NCBI RefSeq assembly: GCF_006716905.1
Contig: NZ_VFPV01000004.1
Coordinates: forward strand, 62,001-126,000
Direction: 5' to 3'
Length of the DNA: 64,000 nt
DNA from: Acidovorax temperans
GTDB lineage: Bacteria; Pseudomonadota; Gammaproteobacteria; Burkholderiales; Burkholderiaceae_C
Shown here: positions 43,709 to 53,055 of the stretch, piece after piece
Layout of the letters: every line of letters begins with the position of its first letter
How positions within the stretch are numbered: the first letter of the stretch is position 1
Notes under the pieces: generated by a model
The model's input: only the letters and a program-made list of their open reading frames with translations
Databases searched by the model: none
What the model was told of the DNA's origin: nothing
Made by a program: the position numbers and the translations under genes

Positions 43709-44521
43709 TCAAGCCTTGGCCGCGTGGGCCAGAAAATCCAGCACGGCTTGCTCAAAGGCCTGTGGCGCTTCCAGGTTGGAGAGGTGCGACGCAGGCACTA
43801 GAGCCAGCGAAGAACCGGCGATGCTGGCCTGCATGGCCTGGGCGTCGGCCACTGTGGTCACCGGGTCATCTGCGCCGGCCAGCAGCAACGTGGGCACTGC
43901 AATGCGGCCAATGCTCTCACGCAGGTCCGAAGTGGCCAAGGCTTCGCAGCAGGCGGCGTAGCCTTCGGGAGCGATGCCTGCAATCCATGCCTGCGCGCGT
44001 TGGACGATGTCTGGATGGGTTTGGGTAAAGCCTGGGGTGAACCAGCGGCCGGGTGCGGAATCGGCCAGCGCCTGCATGGCGGCGGCACCCTGGCTACGCA
44101 CGGTGGCGGCACGCTCTTGCCATGCCTGTGCGGTGCCGATCTTGGCGGCGCTGTTGCACACGGCAATGCCGCGCATGCGCGTGCCAGCGTGCACGCCCAG
44201 CCACAGCCCGGTGTGGCCGCCCATCGAGATACCGCAGAAATATGCTTGGTCGATGTTCAGCGCATCGAGCAGCGCCAGCACATCCTGGCCCAGGTCGTCC
44301 ATGCGGTAGGGGCCTGGGGTGACAGGGCTGCCGCCATGGCCGCGCGTGTCGTAGCGGATCAAGCGGTGGCTGGCGGACAGCGCGGCCACTTGCGCATCCC
44401 ACATCTCCAGCGTGGTGCCCAATGAATTGCTCAACACCAGGGCGGGTGCGTCAGGGCTGCCGTCGATGGCAACGCGGAACGCGCCACGGCTTGTGGTGAG
44501 GAGGCTTGGTGGATTGCTCAT
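43709..44521 (-). CDS. pcaD: 3-oxoadipate enol-lactonase
   Basis: A 270-residue alpha/beta-hydrolase that converts beta-ketoadipate enol-lactone to beta-ketoadipate. SNSLGTTLEMWD is the oxyanion region. GISMGG carries the nucleophile Ser99. IRYDTRGHGGSPVTPGPY and ADDPVT supply typical family residues, and SHLSNLEAPQ the catalytic His. It follows catA and a transporter remnant on the same strand, which supports the catechol branch role. Confidence 0.92.
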   Translation of the reverse strand: MSNPPSLLTTSRGAFRVAIDGSPDAPALVLSNSLGTTLEMWDAQVAALSASHRLIRYDTRGHGGSPVTPGPYRMDDLGQDVLALLDALNIDQAYFCGISMGGHTGLWLGVHAGTRMRGIAVCNSAAKIGTAQAWQERAATVRSQGAAAMQALADSAPGRWFTPGFTQTHPDIVQRAQAWIAGIAPEGYAACCEALATSDLRESIGRIAVPTLLLAGADDPVTTVADAQAMQASIAGSSLALVPASHLSNLEAPQAFEQAVLDFLAHAAKA

Positions 44522-44555
44522 GGTTTCTCCATTTTCTTAGGGGGTGGCAAACGCC

Positions 44556-44590
44556 AAAAATCCCCGGCGCCAGGGGCGCTGGGGATTTCA
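44556..44590 (-). terminator. Intrinsic terminator after the transporter remnant
   Basis: On the minus strand AAATCCCCAGCGCC pairs with GGCGCCGGGGATTT, followed by TTT. It separates the catechol genes upstream from pcaD. Confidence 0.75.
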
Positions 44591-44615
44591 TGCAGGGGCG
44601 CGGAATACTTTGCGC

Positions 44616-45077
44616 TCAGCCAGAGACGGCCGTTGGCGCTCGTCGGCTCGCAGGGTTTGCAACAGGTGCCACCAAGGGGGTAGCGCTGCGGCGGTTGAAC
44701 AGAATAAAGCAACCCATGGCCAACGCGGCGACCAGGCCAGGGATTGCGAACACCAGGAAGTTCATTTGCAGGGGCAACGCAGCAGCCAGCAACGAGCCGC
44801 CCAACAACGGCCCCACGATGGCGCCGGTGCGGCCCACGCCCGAAGCCCAGCCCAGACCGGTGGAGCGCATGGCCAGCGGGTAGAACTGCGCCGTGTTGGC
44901 GTACAGCAGGATCTGCGTGCCGATGGTGGTGGCGCCTGCGATGAAGATCAGCAGATACAGCACAGGCATGGGGCTCTTGAAGCCGGGCAGCGCAATCGCC
45001 AGGGTGCCGGCCGTGAAGAAGGCCACCACCCCCGCGCGTGCGGCGCGGTTTTCAAAGGGGCGCCAAAGGGCGAAGCC
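44616..45077 (-). pseudogene. Aromatic-acid MFS transporter remnant (C-terminal part)
   Basis: About 150 codons match the last third of aromatic acid:H+ symporters. GTQILLYANTAQFYPLAMRS, then TGLGWASGVGRTGAIVGPLL, form the characteristic late helices. The first eight or so helices are missing, and the frame runs straight into the 3' flank of catA. It must be non-functional. A benzoate or muconate transporter once linked to the cat genes is the likely source. Confidence 0.8.
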
Positions 45078-45105
45078 GGCGGTAGTGCACCGTGGCGCTA
45101 CCGCC
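45078..45105. terminator. Hairpin just after catA
   Basis: GGCGGTAG at 45078-45085 pairs with CTACCGCC at 45098-45105. It lies 10 bases after the catA stop, at the breakpoint with the transporter remnant. No T-run, so termination is uncertain. Confidence 0.4.
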
Positions 45106-45114
45106 GCAGGAGGG

Positions 45115-46050
45115 TCAGGCCGCCAGGCGTGGGCGGTCGACCAGCTGGTTGTCAACGCCGTTGACCAGGCTGCTGAGCCTGAAGTCGAACACGATCTCTG
45201 CGAAAGGACCGTTCAGGCCGTTGGCCTGGATGGAGGCTGCGTCCGTGCGCTCCACCAGTGCGGGCACCAGGCCTTCACGCGTGGCGTAGGCGAAGTCATC
45301 GTTCAACAGTGGGTCGCTGTCGATGTTGATCTGTGTAGTCAGCTTGCGGTGGCCCTCAGCCGTGACAAAGAAGTGGATGTGGGCGGGGCGGTTGCCGTGG
45401 CGACCCAGCTGATTCAGCAGTGCTTGTGTGGGGCCATCGGGCGGGCAGCCATAGCCTTGGGGCACGATGCTCTGGAACTTGTAGCGGCCCTGGTCGTCGG
45501 TGATGATGGTGCGGCGCATGTTGAAGGCCTTTTGCTCACCAGTGGGGTCGTAGTGTGAGTAGAAGCCTTTGGTGTTGGCGTGCCAGACTTCGACCTTGGC
45601 GTTGGGCATGGGCTTGCCGTCCGCGCTGTACACCGTGCCGTGCATGATCAGCGTGTGGCCTGCCTTATCACTGCCGTCGTCCAGGCGGGCAAAGCCCTTG
45701 GCTTCCGGCGCGCCGGCCACGTACAGAGGGCCCTCGATGGTGCGGGGCGTGCCATTTTCAACGCCCAGTTCCTTGTCCTTGGCGTCCATGCGCATGTCCA
45801 GGAAATGGTCCAGGCCCAGGCCGGGGGAGAGCAGACCGGCTTCGCCACGAGCGCCCAGGGTGTTCAGGTACGCAACACCGGCCCAGTATTCGTCCGATGT
45901 GATGTCCAGATCGTCAATGGCCTTGAACAGGTCGGACAGCAGGCGGTGCACGATCTGTTTGGCGCGTGGGTTGCCGCCACTCTGGTTCAGGCCGCTGGCC
46001 AGACGCAGGAAGTCCTGGACTTCAGGGGTGTTGAAAATTTGGATGGCCAT
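45115..46050 (-). CDS. catA: Catechol 1,2-dioxygenase
   Basis: A 311-residue intradiol dioxygenase that opens catechol to cis,cis-muconate. The iron ligands are in place: Tyr164 (KGFYSHYD), Tyr200 (VPQGYG), His224 and His226 (RPAHIHFF), the same numbers as in the Acinetobacter enzyme. RTIEGPLYVAGAPE is the family signature. ATG 46050 follows AGGAGAT-type sequence. It is 63 bases downstream of catB on the same strand. Confidence 0.95.
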   Translation of the reverse strand: MAIQIFNTPEVQDFLRLASGLNQSGGNPRAKQIVHRLLSDLFKAIDDLDITSDEYWAGVAYLNTLGARGEAGLLSPGLGLDHFLDMRMDAKDKELGVENGTPRTIEGPLYVAGAPEAKGFARLDDGSDKAGHTLIMHGTVYSADGKPMPNAKVEVWHANTKGFYSHYDPTGEQKAFNMRRTIITDDQGRYKFQSIVPQGYGCPPDGPTQALLNQLGRHGNRPAHIHFFVTAEGHRKLTTQINIDSDPLLNDDFAYATREGLVPALVERTDAASIQANGLNGPFAEIVFDFRLSSLVNGVDNQLVDRPRLAA

Positions 46051-46113
46051 GGGGAGATCTCCTGGGGGTCGTTGTGAAAGGTAAAGCGGGCCAGCGGTGA
46101 CGGGGCCCATCCG

Positions 46114-47316
46114 TCATGCAATCTGTGGTTGCGGTGTGGGTTGGGCAGCGGCGACCATGCCGCTGCGTTTCTTGTCGCGTCGGAAGTACTGCACGCGCTC
46201 CTCGTCCAGGGCAATGCCCAGGCCGGTGGCCGTGGGCACCGCCAGTTCGAAATCCCGGTATTGCAGGGGCTCTGCCAGGATTTCTTCGGTCAGCAGCAGT
46301 GGGCCGAACAGTTCGGTGCCCCACTGCAGGTGCTTGAAGGTGGCAAACACATGAGCGGAGGCAATCGTGCCCACGGCGCCTTCGAGCATGGTGCCGCCGT
46401 ACAGCTCAATGCCTGCTGCGTCGGCAATGGCCGCGACCTGTTGTGCGGCCTGCAGCCCGCCGGATTGCTCGGTCTTGACGGCGAACACATCGGCGGCCGC
46501 ATCGCGTGCCAGTGCAAATGCCGAAGCGGGGCCGGTGAGTGATTCGTCGGCCATCACGGCAATGGGATGGCGCCCCTTGAGGCGTCCCATGGCTTCGGCA
46601 GACGCCACGGGCTGCTCTACCAGTTCGCAGCCTGCGTCTGCCAAGCCGGCCAGGCCTTGCTGGGCCTCCAGCTCGCTCCAGGCCATGTTCACGTCCACGC
46701 GCACCGCGCCGCGGTCGCCCAGGGCTTTCTTGATGGCGGCCACGTGGGCCACATCAGCGGCCACGCTGCGGCGGCCAATCTTCAGCTTGAAGGTCTTGTG
46801 CCGGCGCAGCGCCAGCATGCGCTCGGCTTCGTCAATGTCTTTGGCGGTATCGCCGGAGGCCAGTGTCCAGGCCACGGGCAGGCTGTCGCGCACACGCCCG
46901 CCCAGCAGTTGCGACACGGGCAGCCCGGTGCGGTGGCCCAGAGCGTCGAACAAGGCGGTTTCCACCGCGCACTTGGCGAAGCGGTTTTCCTTGATGGCTT
47001 TGTTGAGCCTAGCCATGAGGGCCGGCACGTGGTTGGCGTCGGCACCCACGAGCAACGGCGCGAAGTAGGTGTCGATGGCCAGTTTCATGCCCTCGGGCGA
47101 TTCCGCCCCGTAGGCCAGTCCGCCGATGGTGGTGCCTTCGCCCACGCCCACGGTGCCGTCCGAGCAGTACAGGCGAACCAGCATGAGCGTTTGCCCGTTC
47201 ATGGTGGCCATGGACAACTGGTGTGGCCGGATCGTGGGCAGGTCTACCAGGAAGGTTTCCACCCGTTCAATCACGGCCGCACTGGCTGGAAGAGGGAGGC
47301 TGGGGCTGTGTTGCAT
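46114..47316 (-). CDS. catB: Muconate cycloisomerase
   Basis: A 400-residue enolase-superfamily enzyme that turns cis,cis-muconate into muconolactone. The catalytic KxK is Lys177-Leu-Lys179 (TFKLKIG). The metal ligands are Asp208 (RVDVNMAW), Glu234 (VEQPV) and Asp257 (MADESL). It is first in the operon and divergent from the LysR regulator, with a candidate operator between. Length is normal for the family. Confidence 0.95.
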   Translation of the reverse strand: MQHSPSLPLPASAAVIERVETFLVDLPTIRPHQLSMATMNGQTLMLVRLYCSDGTVGVGEGTTIGGLAYGAESPEGMKLAIDTYFAPLLVGADANHVPALMARLNKAIKENRFAKCAVETALFDALGHRTGLPVSQLLGGRVRDSLPVAWTLASGDTAKDIDEAERMLALRRHKTFKLKIGRRSVAADVAHVAAIKKALGDRGAVRVDVNMAWSELEAQQGLAGLADAGCELVEQPVASAEAMGRLKGRHPIAVMADESLTGPASAFALARDAAADVFAVKTEQSGGLQAAQQVAAIADAAGIELYGGTMLEGAVGTIASAHVFATFKHLQWGTELFGPLLLTEEILAEPLQYRDFELAVPTATGLGIALDEERVQYFRRDKKRSGMVAAAQPTPQPQIA

Positions 47317-47373
47317 GGTGCGAATTGAACAGCTTGGCCTTCCGCCAATCCAACACCAAATTGGTCTTATTGC

Positions 47374-47388
47374 ATACCTAAAAGATAT
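47374..47388. promoter_or_regulatory. Candidate BenM/CatR-type operator
   Basis: ATAC-CTAAAAG-ATAT lies between the divergent catB and LysR genes. It matches the ATAC-N7-GTAT consensus of BenM/CatM sites with one change, and contains T-N11-A. The regulator next door is expected to bind here with muconate as inducer. Confidence 0.55.
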
Positions 47389-47459
47389 AGTTCTGCGTTA
47401 CACCAATAAAAATCAACCACTTGCAGGGTGATCTGCCTGCATTTGTATGGTTTACCCTT

Positions 47460-48443
47460 ATGGACATCCGTCAGCTCAAATATTTCGTGGCTGTGGCCAA
47501 CGAGCGCAATTTCACCCGTGCCTCTGAAGTGCTGCACATCGCCCAGCCGCCGCTGAGTCGGCAGATCCAGTTGCTGGAGGAGGAGCTGGGCGTGCAGCTC
47601 ATCCTGCGCAATAGCCGCCCGCTGCGGCTCACCGAGGCGGGGCGCGTTTTTTACGAGCAGGCGCTGCAAATCATCAATCGGCTGGACCAGCTCAAGACGG
47701 CCACCCGTCAAATCGGCCTGCAGCAGCGAGAGACCGTGTCCATCGGATTCGTGCCCTCTACCTTGTACGGTGGTCTCCCGATGCTGGTGCGCAAGCTGCG
47801 CCAGCATTACCCCGATGTGGACATCCAGCCGGTGGAGCTGACGTCCACCCAGCAGATTGGGGCCCTGAAGTCAGGCCGCATTGATGTGGGCTTTGGCCGC
47901 ATCCGGGGCAACGATTCCACGGTGGCCCGCACGGTGCTGCGCGAAGAACGGCTGGTGCTGGCCATTCCGCCCGATTCGCCCCTGGCTGCCAACGCTGGAC
48001 ACATCAGCCTGAGTGAGCTCAACGGGCAAAAGCTCATCGTCTACCCCAAGGAGCCCCGCCCCAGTTTTGCAGACCATGTGCTGAGCTTTCTGAACGACCA
48101 GGACATTCGCCCCTCAGAAATCCACGAGGTTCGGGAGATCCAGACCGCCCTGGGCCTGGTGGCGGCGGAGTATGGGCTGTGCCTGATTCCGTCGTCAGCG
48201 CGTTTGCGCAGCGATCTGCACTACCGCCTGATCGATGACCCGCGCATCACCTCGCCCGTCATCCTGAGCCACCGGCTCAACGACAACGCCTGGTACATCG
48301 CCGCCATCAAGCAGCTCGTCAGTGACATGTACGCAAAAAACCCGCCATGGCTGGATGTGGAGCACAACGTGTTGCCCGGCACGGGCCTGCCCCCGTCCAA
48401 GAAGGCTGCCAAGGAAAAGAAGGCCCAGAAAAAAGCGCCCTGA
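47460..48443 (+). CDS. LysR-type regulator of the catechol genes (CatR/BenM-like)
   Basis: A 327-residue LysR protein. The N-terminal winged helix is typical: MDIRQLKYFVAVANERNFTR, then ASEVLHIAQPPLSRQIQLLE. The effector domain begins VSIGFVPSTLYGGLP. It is divergent from catB, as catR and benM are from their targets, and should activate the operon with cis,cis-muconate. The last ~20 residues are a Lys-rich tail (KKAAKEKKAQKKAP). ATG 47460 was chosen over 47421 on the conserved start. Confidence 0.88.
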   Translation: MDIRQLKYFVAVANERNFTRASEVLHIAQPPLSRQIQLLEEELGVQLILRNSRPLRLTEAGRVFYEQALQIINRLDQLKTATRQIGLQQRETVSIGFVPSTLYGGLPMLVRKLRQHYPDVDIQPVELTSTQQIGALKSGRIDVGFGRIRGNDSTVARTVLREERLVLAIPPDSPLAANAGHISLSELNGQKLIVYPKEPRPSFADHVLSFLNDQDIRPSEIHEVREIQTALGLVAAEYGLCLIPSSARLRSDLHYRLIDDPRITSPVILSHRLNDNAWYIAAIKQLVSDMYAKNPPWLDVEHNVLPGTGLPPSKKAAKEKKAQKKAP

Positions 48444-48455
48444 GATCGGGCGCTT
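48427..48455 (-). terminator. Intrinsic terminator of the uracil permease gene
   Basis: On the minus strand AAGCGCCC pairs with GGGCGCTT around GATCTCA, followed by six T. It overlaps the 3' end of the convergent LysR gene, so the two genes share it. Confidence 0.7.
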
Positions 48456-48497
48456 GGGGTGAGCCTGCCGCGCAGGCGGCGGCAGGTTGAGAGAGGC

Positions 48498-49784
48498 TCA
48501 ACCCTTGCGGTTGAGCAATGCGTACAGAATGATCGCGCCGAAGGTGGCGGTGCCGATGCCGCCCAGGGCAAATTCACCAAACTTCAGCGTGAAGTCGCCC
48601 GTGCCCAGGATCAGGGTGATGGCCGCCACGATGAGGTTCTTGTTCTGCGAGAAGTCCACCTTGTTGTCCACCCAGATCTTGGCGCCCGCCACGGCGATCA
48701 GGCCGAACACCACGATGGACACGCCACCCATCACCGGCAGCGGAATGGTCTGGATCAGCGCGCCAAACTTGGGCGAGAAGCCCAGCACCAGAGCGAACAC
48801 GCCAGCGAGCAGGAACACCGCGGTCGAGTAGATCTTGGTGGCGGCCATCACGCCGATGTTTTCGGCGTAGGTGGTCACGCCCGTGCCGCCAGCGCTGCCG
48901 CTGACCATGGTGGCAATGCCGTCGCCAATGAACGCGCGGCCCATGTAGCGGTCCAGGTCCTGGCCGGTCATGGCTGTCACGGCCTTGATGTGGCCCAGGT
49001 TCTCAGCCACCAGGATGATGGCCACCGGGGCGATGAGCAGCATGGCGCTGCCGCTGAACACCGGGGCCGCAAAGTTGGGCATGCCAAACCAGGGCGCATT
49101 GGCCAGGGCCGACAGGTCCATGGGTTTGCCCAGGCCCATGCCGTTGGTCAGCACGGCATAGACGATGCTGGCGGCAATCAGTCCCACCAGAATCAACAGG
49201 CGCTGCACCATGCCGCGTGTGAGCACGGCCACCAGGCCCACGCACACGAAGGTGACGGCCTGCATCCAGCTGTCGAAGTTGCTAGCGGCCATGTTCTTGA
49301 TGGGGATGCCTGCCAGGTTCAGGCCGATCACCGCCACCACCGAGCCCGTGACCACGGGGGGCATGCAGCGCTCAATCCACCGGGTGCCAATGGCCTGCAC
49401 CAGTGCGCCGATCAGCGTGTACAGCAGGCCGCAGGCAATGATGCCGCCCAGTGCCACGCCGATATTGGCGTTGGCACCCTTGCCCGCGTAGCCCGTGGCG
49501 GCAATCACCACGCCAATGAAGGCAAAGCTGGAGCCCAGGTAGCTGGGCACCTTGCCGCCGGTGACCAGAAAGAAGATGAGCGTGCCCAGCCCGCTCATGA
49601 GAATGGCCACGTTGGGGTCGAACCCCATCAGGATGGGGGCCAGCACCGTGGCGCCGAACATGGCAATCACGTGTTGCACACCCATCACCGCCGTTTGCGG
49701 CCACGGCAGGCGCTCGTCCGGGCCAACGACACCGCCTTGCTGCAGCACGTCGGGGCTTTTGACTTTCCAGTCCATCAATCCCAT
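48498..49784 (-). CDS. Uracil/xanthine permease family transporter (NCS2)
   Basis: A 428-residue protein with about twelve hydrophobic segments. GVQHVIAMFGATVLAPILMG is the typical first helix. AENLGHIKAVTAMTGQDLD carries the substrate-binding Glu of the NCS2 signature. GSAGGTGVTTYAENIGVM follows. The sequence is closest in feel to UraA/RutG, so uracil is the likely cargo. No pyrimidine-degradation genes are adjacent. Confidence 0.88.
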   Translation of the reverse strand: MGLMDWKVKSPDVLQQGGVVGPDERLPWPQTAVMGVQHVIAMFGATVLAPILMGFDPNVAILMSGLGTLIFFLVTGGKVPSYLGSSFAFIGVVIAATGYAGKGANANIGVALGGIIACGLLYTLIGALVQAIGTRWIERCMPPVVTGSVVAVIGLNLAGIPIKNMAASNFDSWMQAVTFVCVGLVAVLTRGMVQRLLILVGLIAASIVYAVLTNGMGLGKPMDLSALANAPWFGMPNFAAPVFSGSAMLLIAPVAIILVAENLGHIKAVTAMTGQDLDRYMGRAFIGDGIATMVSGSAGGTGVTTYAENIGVMAATKIYSTAVFLLAGVFALVLGFSPKFGALIQTIPLPVMGGVSIVVFGLIAVAGAKIWVDNKVDFSQNKNLIVAAITLILGTGDFTLKFGEFALGGIGTATFGAIILYALLNRKG

Positions 49785-49964
49785 GGTGTATTCCTTGTAA
49801 AAATTCGTGTGCTGGATGCTAGTGGATTTCTGCCTGTTGTTGCGTCGTGTGAAGGCGCTGCCTGGCCGGCTGTTGGCGCCCAGGCCGCTGCGGGGCAGCA
49901 GTTAGGATGCGGGGCGTTGCGCCCGCTTCGGGCGCGAGACGAGTCATCTGCCACCTTGCCCGCC

Positions 49965-50707
49965 ATGAAGCCCACGCCCCTGTGCCCCTCTTGCCGCCTG
50001 CCCATGGAGGCCCATCGGCTCGACGGCCACGACCATGGGTTGGGCCATGGCGTGGTGGAGCTGGACATTTGCTTTGCGTGCCAGGGCATCTGGTTTGACC
50101 ACCGCGAAAACCTCAAGCTCAGCCCCAGGCCGTGGTGGAGCTGTTTACGCTGCTGCACCAGCACCGCACGGACGAGCGCCGCCCCCTGCAGCGCCAGCTG
50201 GCCTGCCCGCGCTGCGTGCGCCCGTTGGCGCCGTCGTTCGACGTGGTGCGCGGCGGTCGCTATATGGTGTACCGCTGCGCGCAGCAGCACGGGCGCTTCA
50301 GCGCGTTTTCGTCTTTCATGGTCGAAAAGGGCTTTGTGCGCCACCTCACGCGCGCGGAGGTGGATGATTTGGCCCGGTGCGTGGACGCCATCTACTGCAC
50401 CGGCTGCGGTGCGCCGGTGGACATTCGCAAAGACCACGCCTGCCCGCACTGCCGCGCCGCGTTCTCGCTGATTGACCCGGAGGCCGTGAAAAAAGCGCTG
50501 GAAGGCTACCGGGTTGCGGCGGCGCCCGCTGCCGCACCTTCTGCCCCCGATCTGGCCGACGCCCTGGTGATGCTGGAGCGGGACCGCAACCGCGCGCAGC
50601 GCGAACAGCAGAGAAAACGCTTTTCCGGCGAAGCGGAAGATTCCATCACTGGCGACCTCTTCGCTGCCGGGGTGGCCGCGGTGGTGGGCATGCTGATGGG
50701 CAAGTGA
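49965..50707 (+). pseudogene. Zinc-ribbon protein gene with a single-base frameshift
   Basis: The 5' part has LCPSCRLPMEAHRL, then DICFACQGIWFDHRENL, a TFIIB-type zinc ribbon. The 3' part, in another frame, continues VVELFTLLHQHRTDERRPLQ, then CPRC, CTGC and CPHC cysteine pairs and ends with a hydrophobic helix. Restoring one C in the C4 run at 50123-50126 joins the two as LKLSPQAVVELF. All else looks intact, so this is either a recent mutation or a sequencing error. The function is unknown; the repaired protein would have ~247 residues. Confidence 0.75.
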
Positions 50708-50731
50708 CTGCCCCGGTCTTTTGACGGGCTC

Positions 50732-51163
50732 TCACGCCTTGGCGGGCTTGCGGCTGCTTTTGCTGGCCTTCTTCTTGCCCGAGCCCGCTTTCTTGCCGCG
50801 CAGGTGCAGCCCCCAGCTCACCAGCACCCAGAGGTAAGACGCCAGCACCGAATACGCCGCGATGGCGGGCAGTGACAGGGGCGGCGCGGCGATGGAGCGC
50901 GGGTTGCTCAGTGTCTCCAGCAGTTGCTTGGTGCCTGCGCCCAGCACCGGGACGGCCTGTGCCGTGCCAGGGCGCGCCATGCGGGCGGCCATGAAGACAA
51001 AAAACTCCATCAGCAGGGCACCCACCAGGTAGCAGGCCAGCAGCGCCATCAGGTACGAAAAAGACCGACGGTCGCCTTTGGCAAGGAACACAACGGCCGA
51101 CAGCAGCACCAGTGCGGGCAGCAGCAGGGCCACGGCGGGCCAGGCAGACATGAGGGTGGGCAT
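50732..51163 (-). CDS. Hypothetical membrane protein
   Basis: A 143-residue protein with about three hydrophobic segments (AVALLLPALVLLSAVVFLA, YLMALLACYLVGALLMEFFV, AIAAYSVLASYLWVLVSWGL). The C-terminus is a strongly basic tail (KKAGSGKKKASKSSRKPAKA). It converges on the zinc-ribbon gene. I do not recognise the family. The basic tail should face the cytoplasm. Confidence 0.6.
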   Translation of the reverse strand: MPTLMSAWPAVALLLPALVLLSAVVFLAKGDRRSFSYLMALLACYLVGALLMEFFVFMAARMARPGTAQAVPVLGAGTKQLLETLSNPRSIAAPPLSLPAIAAYSVLASYLWVLVSWGLHLRGKKAGSGKKKASKSSRKPAKA

Positions 51164-51348
51164 GGCAGTGAAAGCGGTGAAGTAAGGCGAGGAAGACCAA
51201 GGGCAGGGCGGCGGAACCGCAGCGCACCGGCCGGGCAGAAGCCCTGCCCGCGTGGCTGCCGATCATAGTGGCCCGTGCGCGCCGCCTTCGCGGGCTACCG
51301 CGCCATCAACGTAACCGGGCTTTACCAAGTGCCGGCCCGGCGAGCCCT

Positions 51349-52665
51349 TCAGCGCCCTGGCCTGGCAGCCGCCAGGGCTGTGCCCAGCCGTGCCAGCGGC
51401 GTTTGCCAGGCCGGTGTTTTGCCGGTGAGCTGCCCCACGATGGCCGCCTTGAGCGGCGGCAGGTGCCGCGCGCCTTGCAGCACCGCTTGCCGCAACAGGC
51501 GGGGCAGGGGGCGGGCGTCGGTGTACAGCCGCACGATGGCGTTGGTGCCTTGATAGATGGGCCAGGCGTGCAGGTGGTGGGCGCGCGCATAGGGCGCCAG
51601 CGCGGCCGCGTCGCCCAGGTCCTGCCCTCGCTGGCGGGCGGCCTCCAGCGCTTGCGTCAACCGCTCCACCCCCGCCAGGCCCAGGTTGTAGCCATGGGCG
51701 GTGACCGGGTGCATACCCACTGCGGCGTCGCCCAGCAGGGCGCAGCGCGGCCCGGTGAAGCGCTGTGCGTACACGGCGACCAGCGGGTAGGCGTGGCGCT
51801 GCTCGATCAGCTCCATGTCGCCCAGCCGGTGCTGGAACTGCGCCTGCACCTCGGCCGTGAATGCGGTGGGCTCCAGCGCCATCAGGCGTGCGGCGTCGGC
51901 AGCCTGCGCCGTGACCACGACCGAGCACTGCGGGTGGCCCGCCGCGTCGTCCGGCAGGGGCAGCACCGCGAGGGTGCGTTCGTACCCAAAGCATTCGTGG
52001 GCGGTGTCTGCGTGGGGCTGGGTGTGGCGCATGCGGCAGACGATGACGGTGCGGCCAAAGTCGGTCATCTGGGCGCCAATGCCCAGCTGGCGGCGTGCGG
52101 CAGAAAAGCGGCTGTCGGCCGCCACCACCAGTGGTGCGCACAGGCGCTGGCTGGTCTGGCCGCGGGCGGCAGCGTCGGTGTAATCGACCTCTGCGTGCGT
52201 GGGCAGGGTGGCCACCCGGTGCACTTGCGCACCCGGCACGATGCGCACGCCTGGCGTGCTGGCGGCCACGCCATAGGCCGTGCGGCGCAGGGCGTGGTTG
52301 GGCACGATGAAGCCCAGCGGCATCGATGGCGCTGGCGTTGCGCCAGCGCCGTGCGCCGCCTGCAATTGCATGGCGCTGTGTGCGCCCACCGGGCCGTCGT
52401 GCACATGGGCGGCGCGGATGTGCCCCATCTCGCTGGCGGCCAGGCCCGCCCACGAACCCAGGCGCTGCAAGGTGGCCACGCTGGGGTGGGTGAGCGCGAT
52501 CTCGCGGCCGTCGGGCGCGGGCTGCTCCAGCGCGGCGGTGGGGTTCTGGTCCAGCACGGTGGCGGTAAAGCCCGCTTTTGCCAAAGAGATGGCCAGCGAC
52601 AGGCCCGCTGGCCCGGCGCCCACGATGAGTACGTCGCTGTGCATGTGCATGAGAGGGTGTGCCAT
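51349..52665 (-). CDS. UbiH/UbiF/UbiM-family FAD monooxygenase
   Basis: A 438-residue class A flavoprotein hydroxylase. The FAD dinucleotide motif is VLIVGAGPAGLSLAISLAKA at the N-terminus. A DG-type segment (VVAADSRFSAARRQLG) lies mid-protein, and CALLGDAAVGMHPVTAHGYN is the FAD ribityl motif. Members hydroxylate the ubiquinone ring. The particular position (UbiH, UbiF or UbiM) cannot be told here. Starts at 52650 and 52644 are also possible because of the MAHPLMHMH run. Confidence 0.82.
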   Translation of the reverse strand: MAHPLMHMHSDVLIVGAGPAGLSLAISLAKAGFTATVLDQNPTAALEQPAPDGREIALTHPSVATLQRLGSWAGLAASEMGHIRAAHVHDGPVGAHSAMQLQAAHGAGATPAPSMPLGFIVPNHALRRTAYGVAASTPGVRIVPGAQVHRVATLPTHAEVDYTDAAARGQTSQRLCAPLVVAADSRFSAARRQLGIGAQMTDFGRTVIVCRMRHTQPHADTAHECFGYERTLAVLPLPDDAAGHPQCSVVVTAQAADAARLMALEPTAFTAEVQAQFQHRLGDMELIEQRHAYPLVAVYAQRFTGPRCALLGDAAVGMHPVTAHGYNLGLAGVERLTQALEAARQRGQDLGDAAALAPYARAHHLHAWPIYQGTNAIVRLYTDARPLPRLLRQAVLQGARHLPPLKAAIVGQLTGKTPAWQTPLARLGTALAAARPGR

Positions 52666-53055
52666 TGGCGCAAAAAAGGAGCAGGCATTGTGGGCCGGGG
52701 TATGCGGCTGTGCCTTGCAATGCATCAAAGGGGCCCGGAAAAACGCTGTGGTGCGGGTGCACACGGTTCACCCGCAAAGCGTGACATATGTAACGCAACG
52801 TGATCTGACTGGGGGAGGTTTTCCTCCCAATCCACCCGTCTGGTGTTACAAAAGGCGACGCGTTGCATACCGTAGGCGAAAGATACGAACGGTTGCAATT
52901 GCCTGGGGTGGGAAGTCGTTTGGCACGGGTGCATGGAACAATGGTGCGCCGTTCTGACAACAACATCCCACTGCACCACGGTGAGCGCGCCCTGCCATGA
53001 CCACCGTGGTCGCGACAGAGCCCGTGGCGGTGCTTATTTCAACGAGGGAATCAAC
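52666..53055. other. Divergent intergenic region
   Basis: About 390 bases between the Ubi monooxygenase and the M48 protease. It should hold promoters for both. Short inverted segments such as CCACGGTG and CACCGTGG (52977 and 53000) could pair in the protease leader. GAGGGAA is the protease ribosome-binding site. No gene is recognised. Confidence 0.4.

Noticed and set aside
48459..50471. A ~670-codon plus-strand frame across the uracil permease gene
   Set aside because: The permease on the minus strand explains the region. Only the last part, from 49965, is real, as the zinc-ribbon gene.
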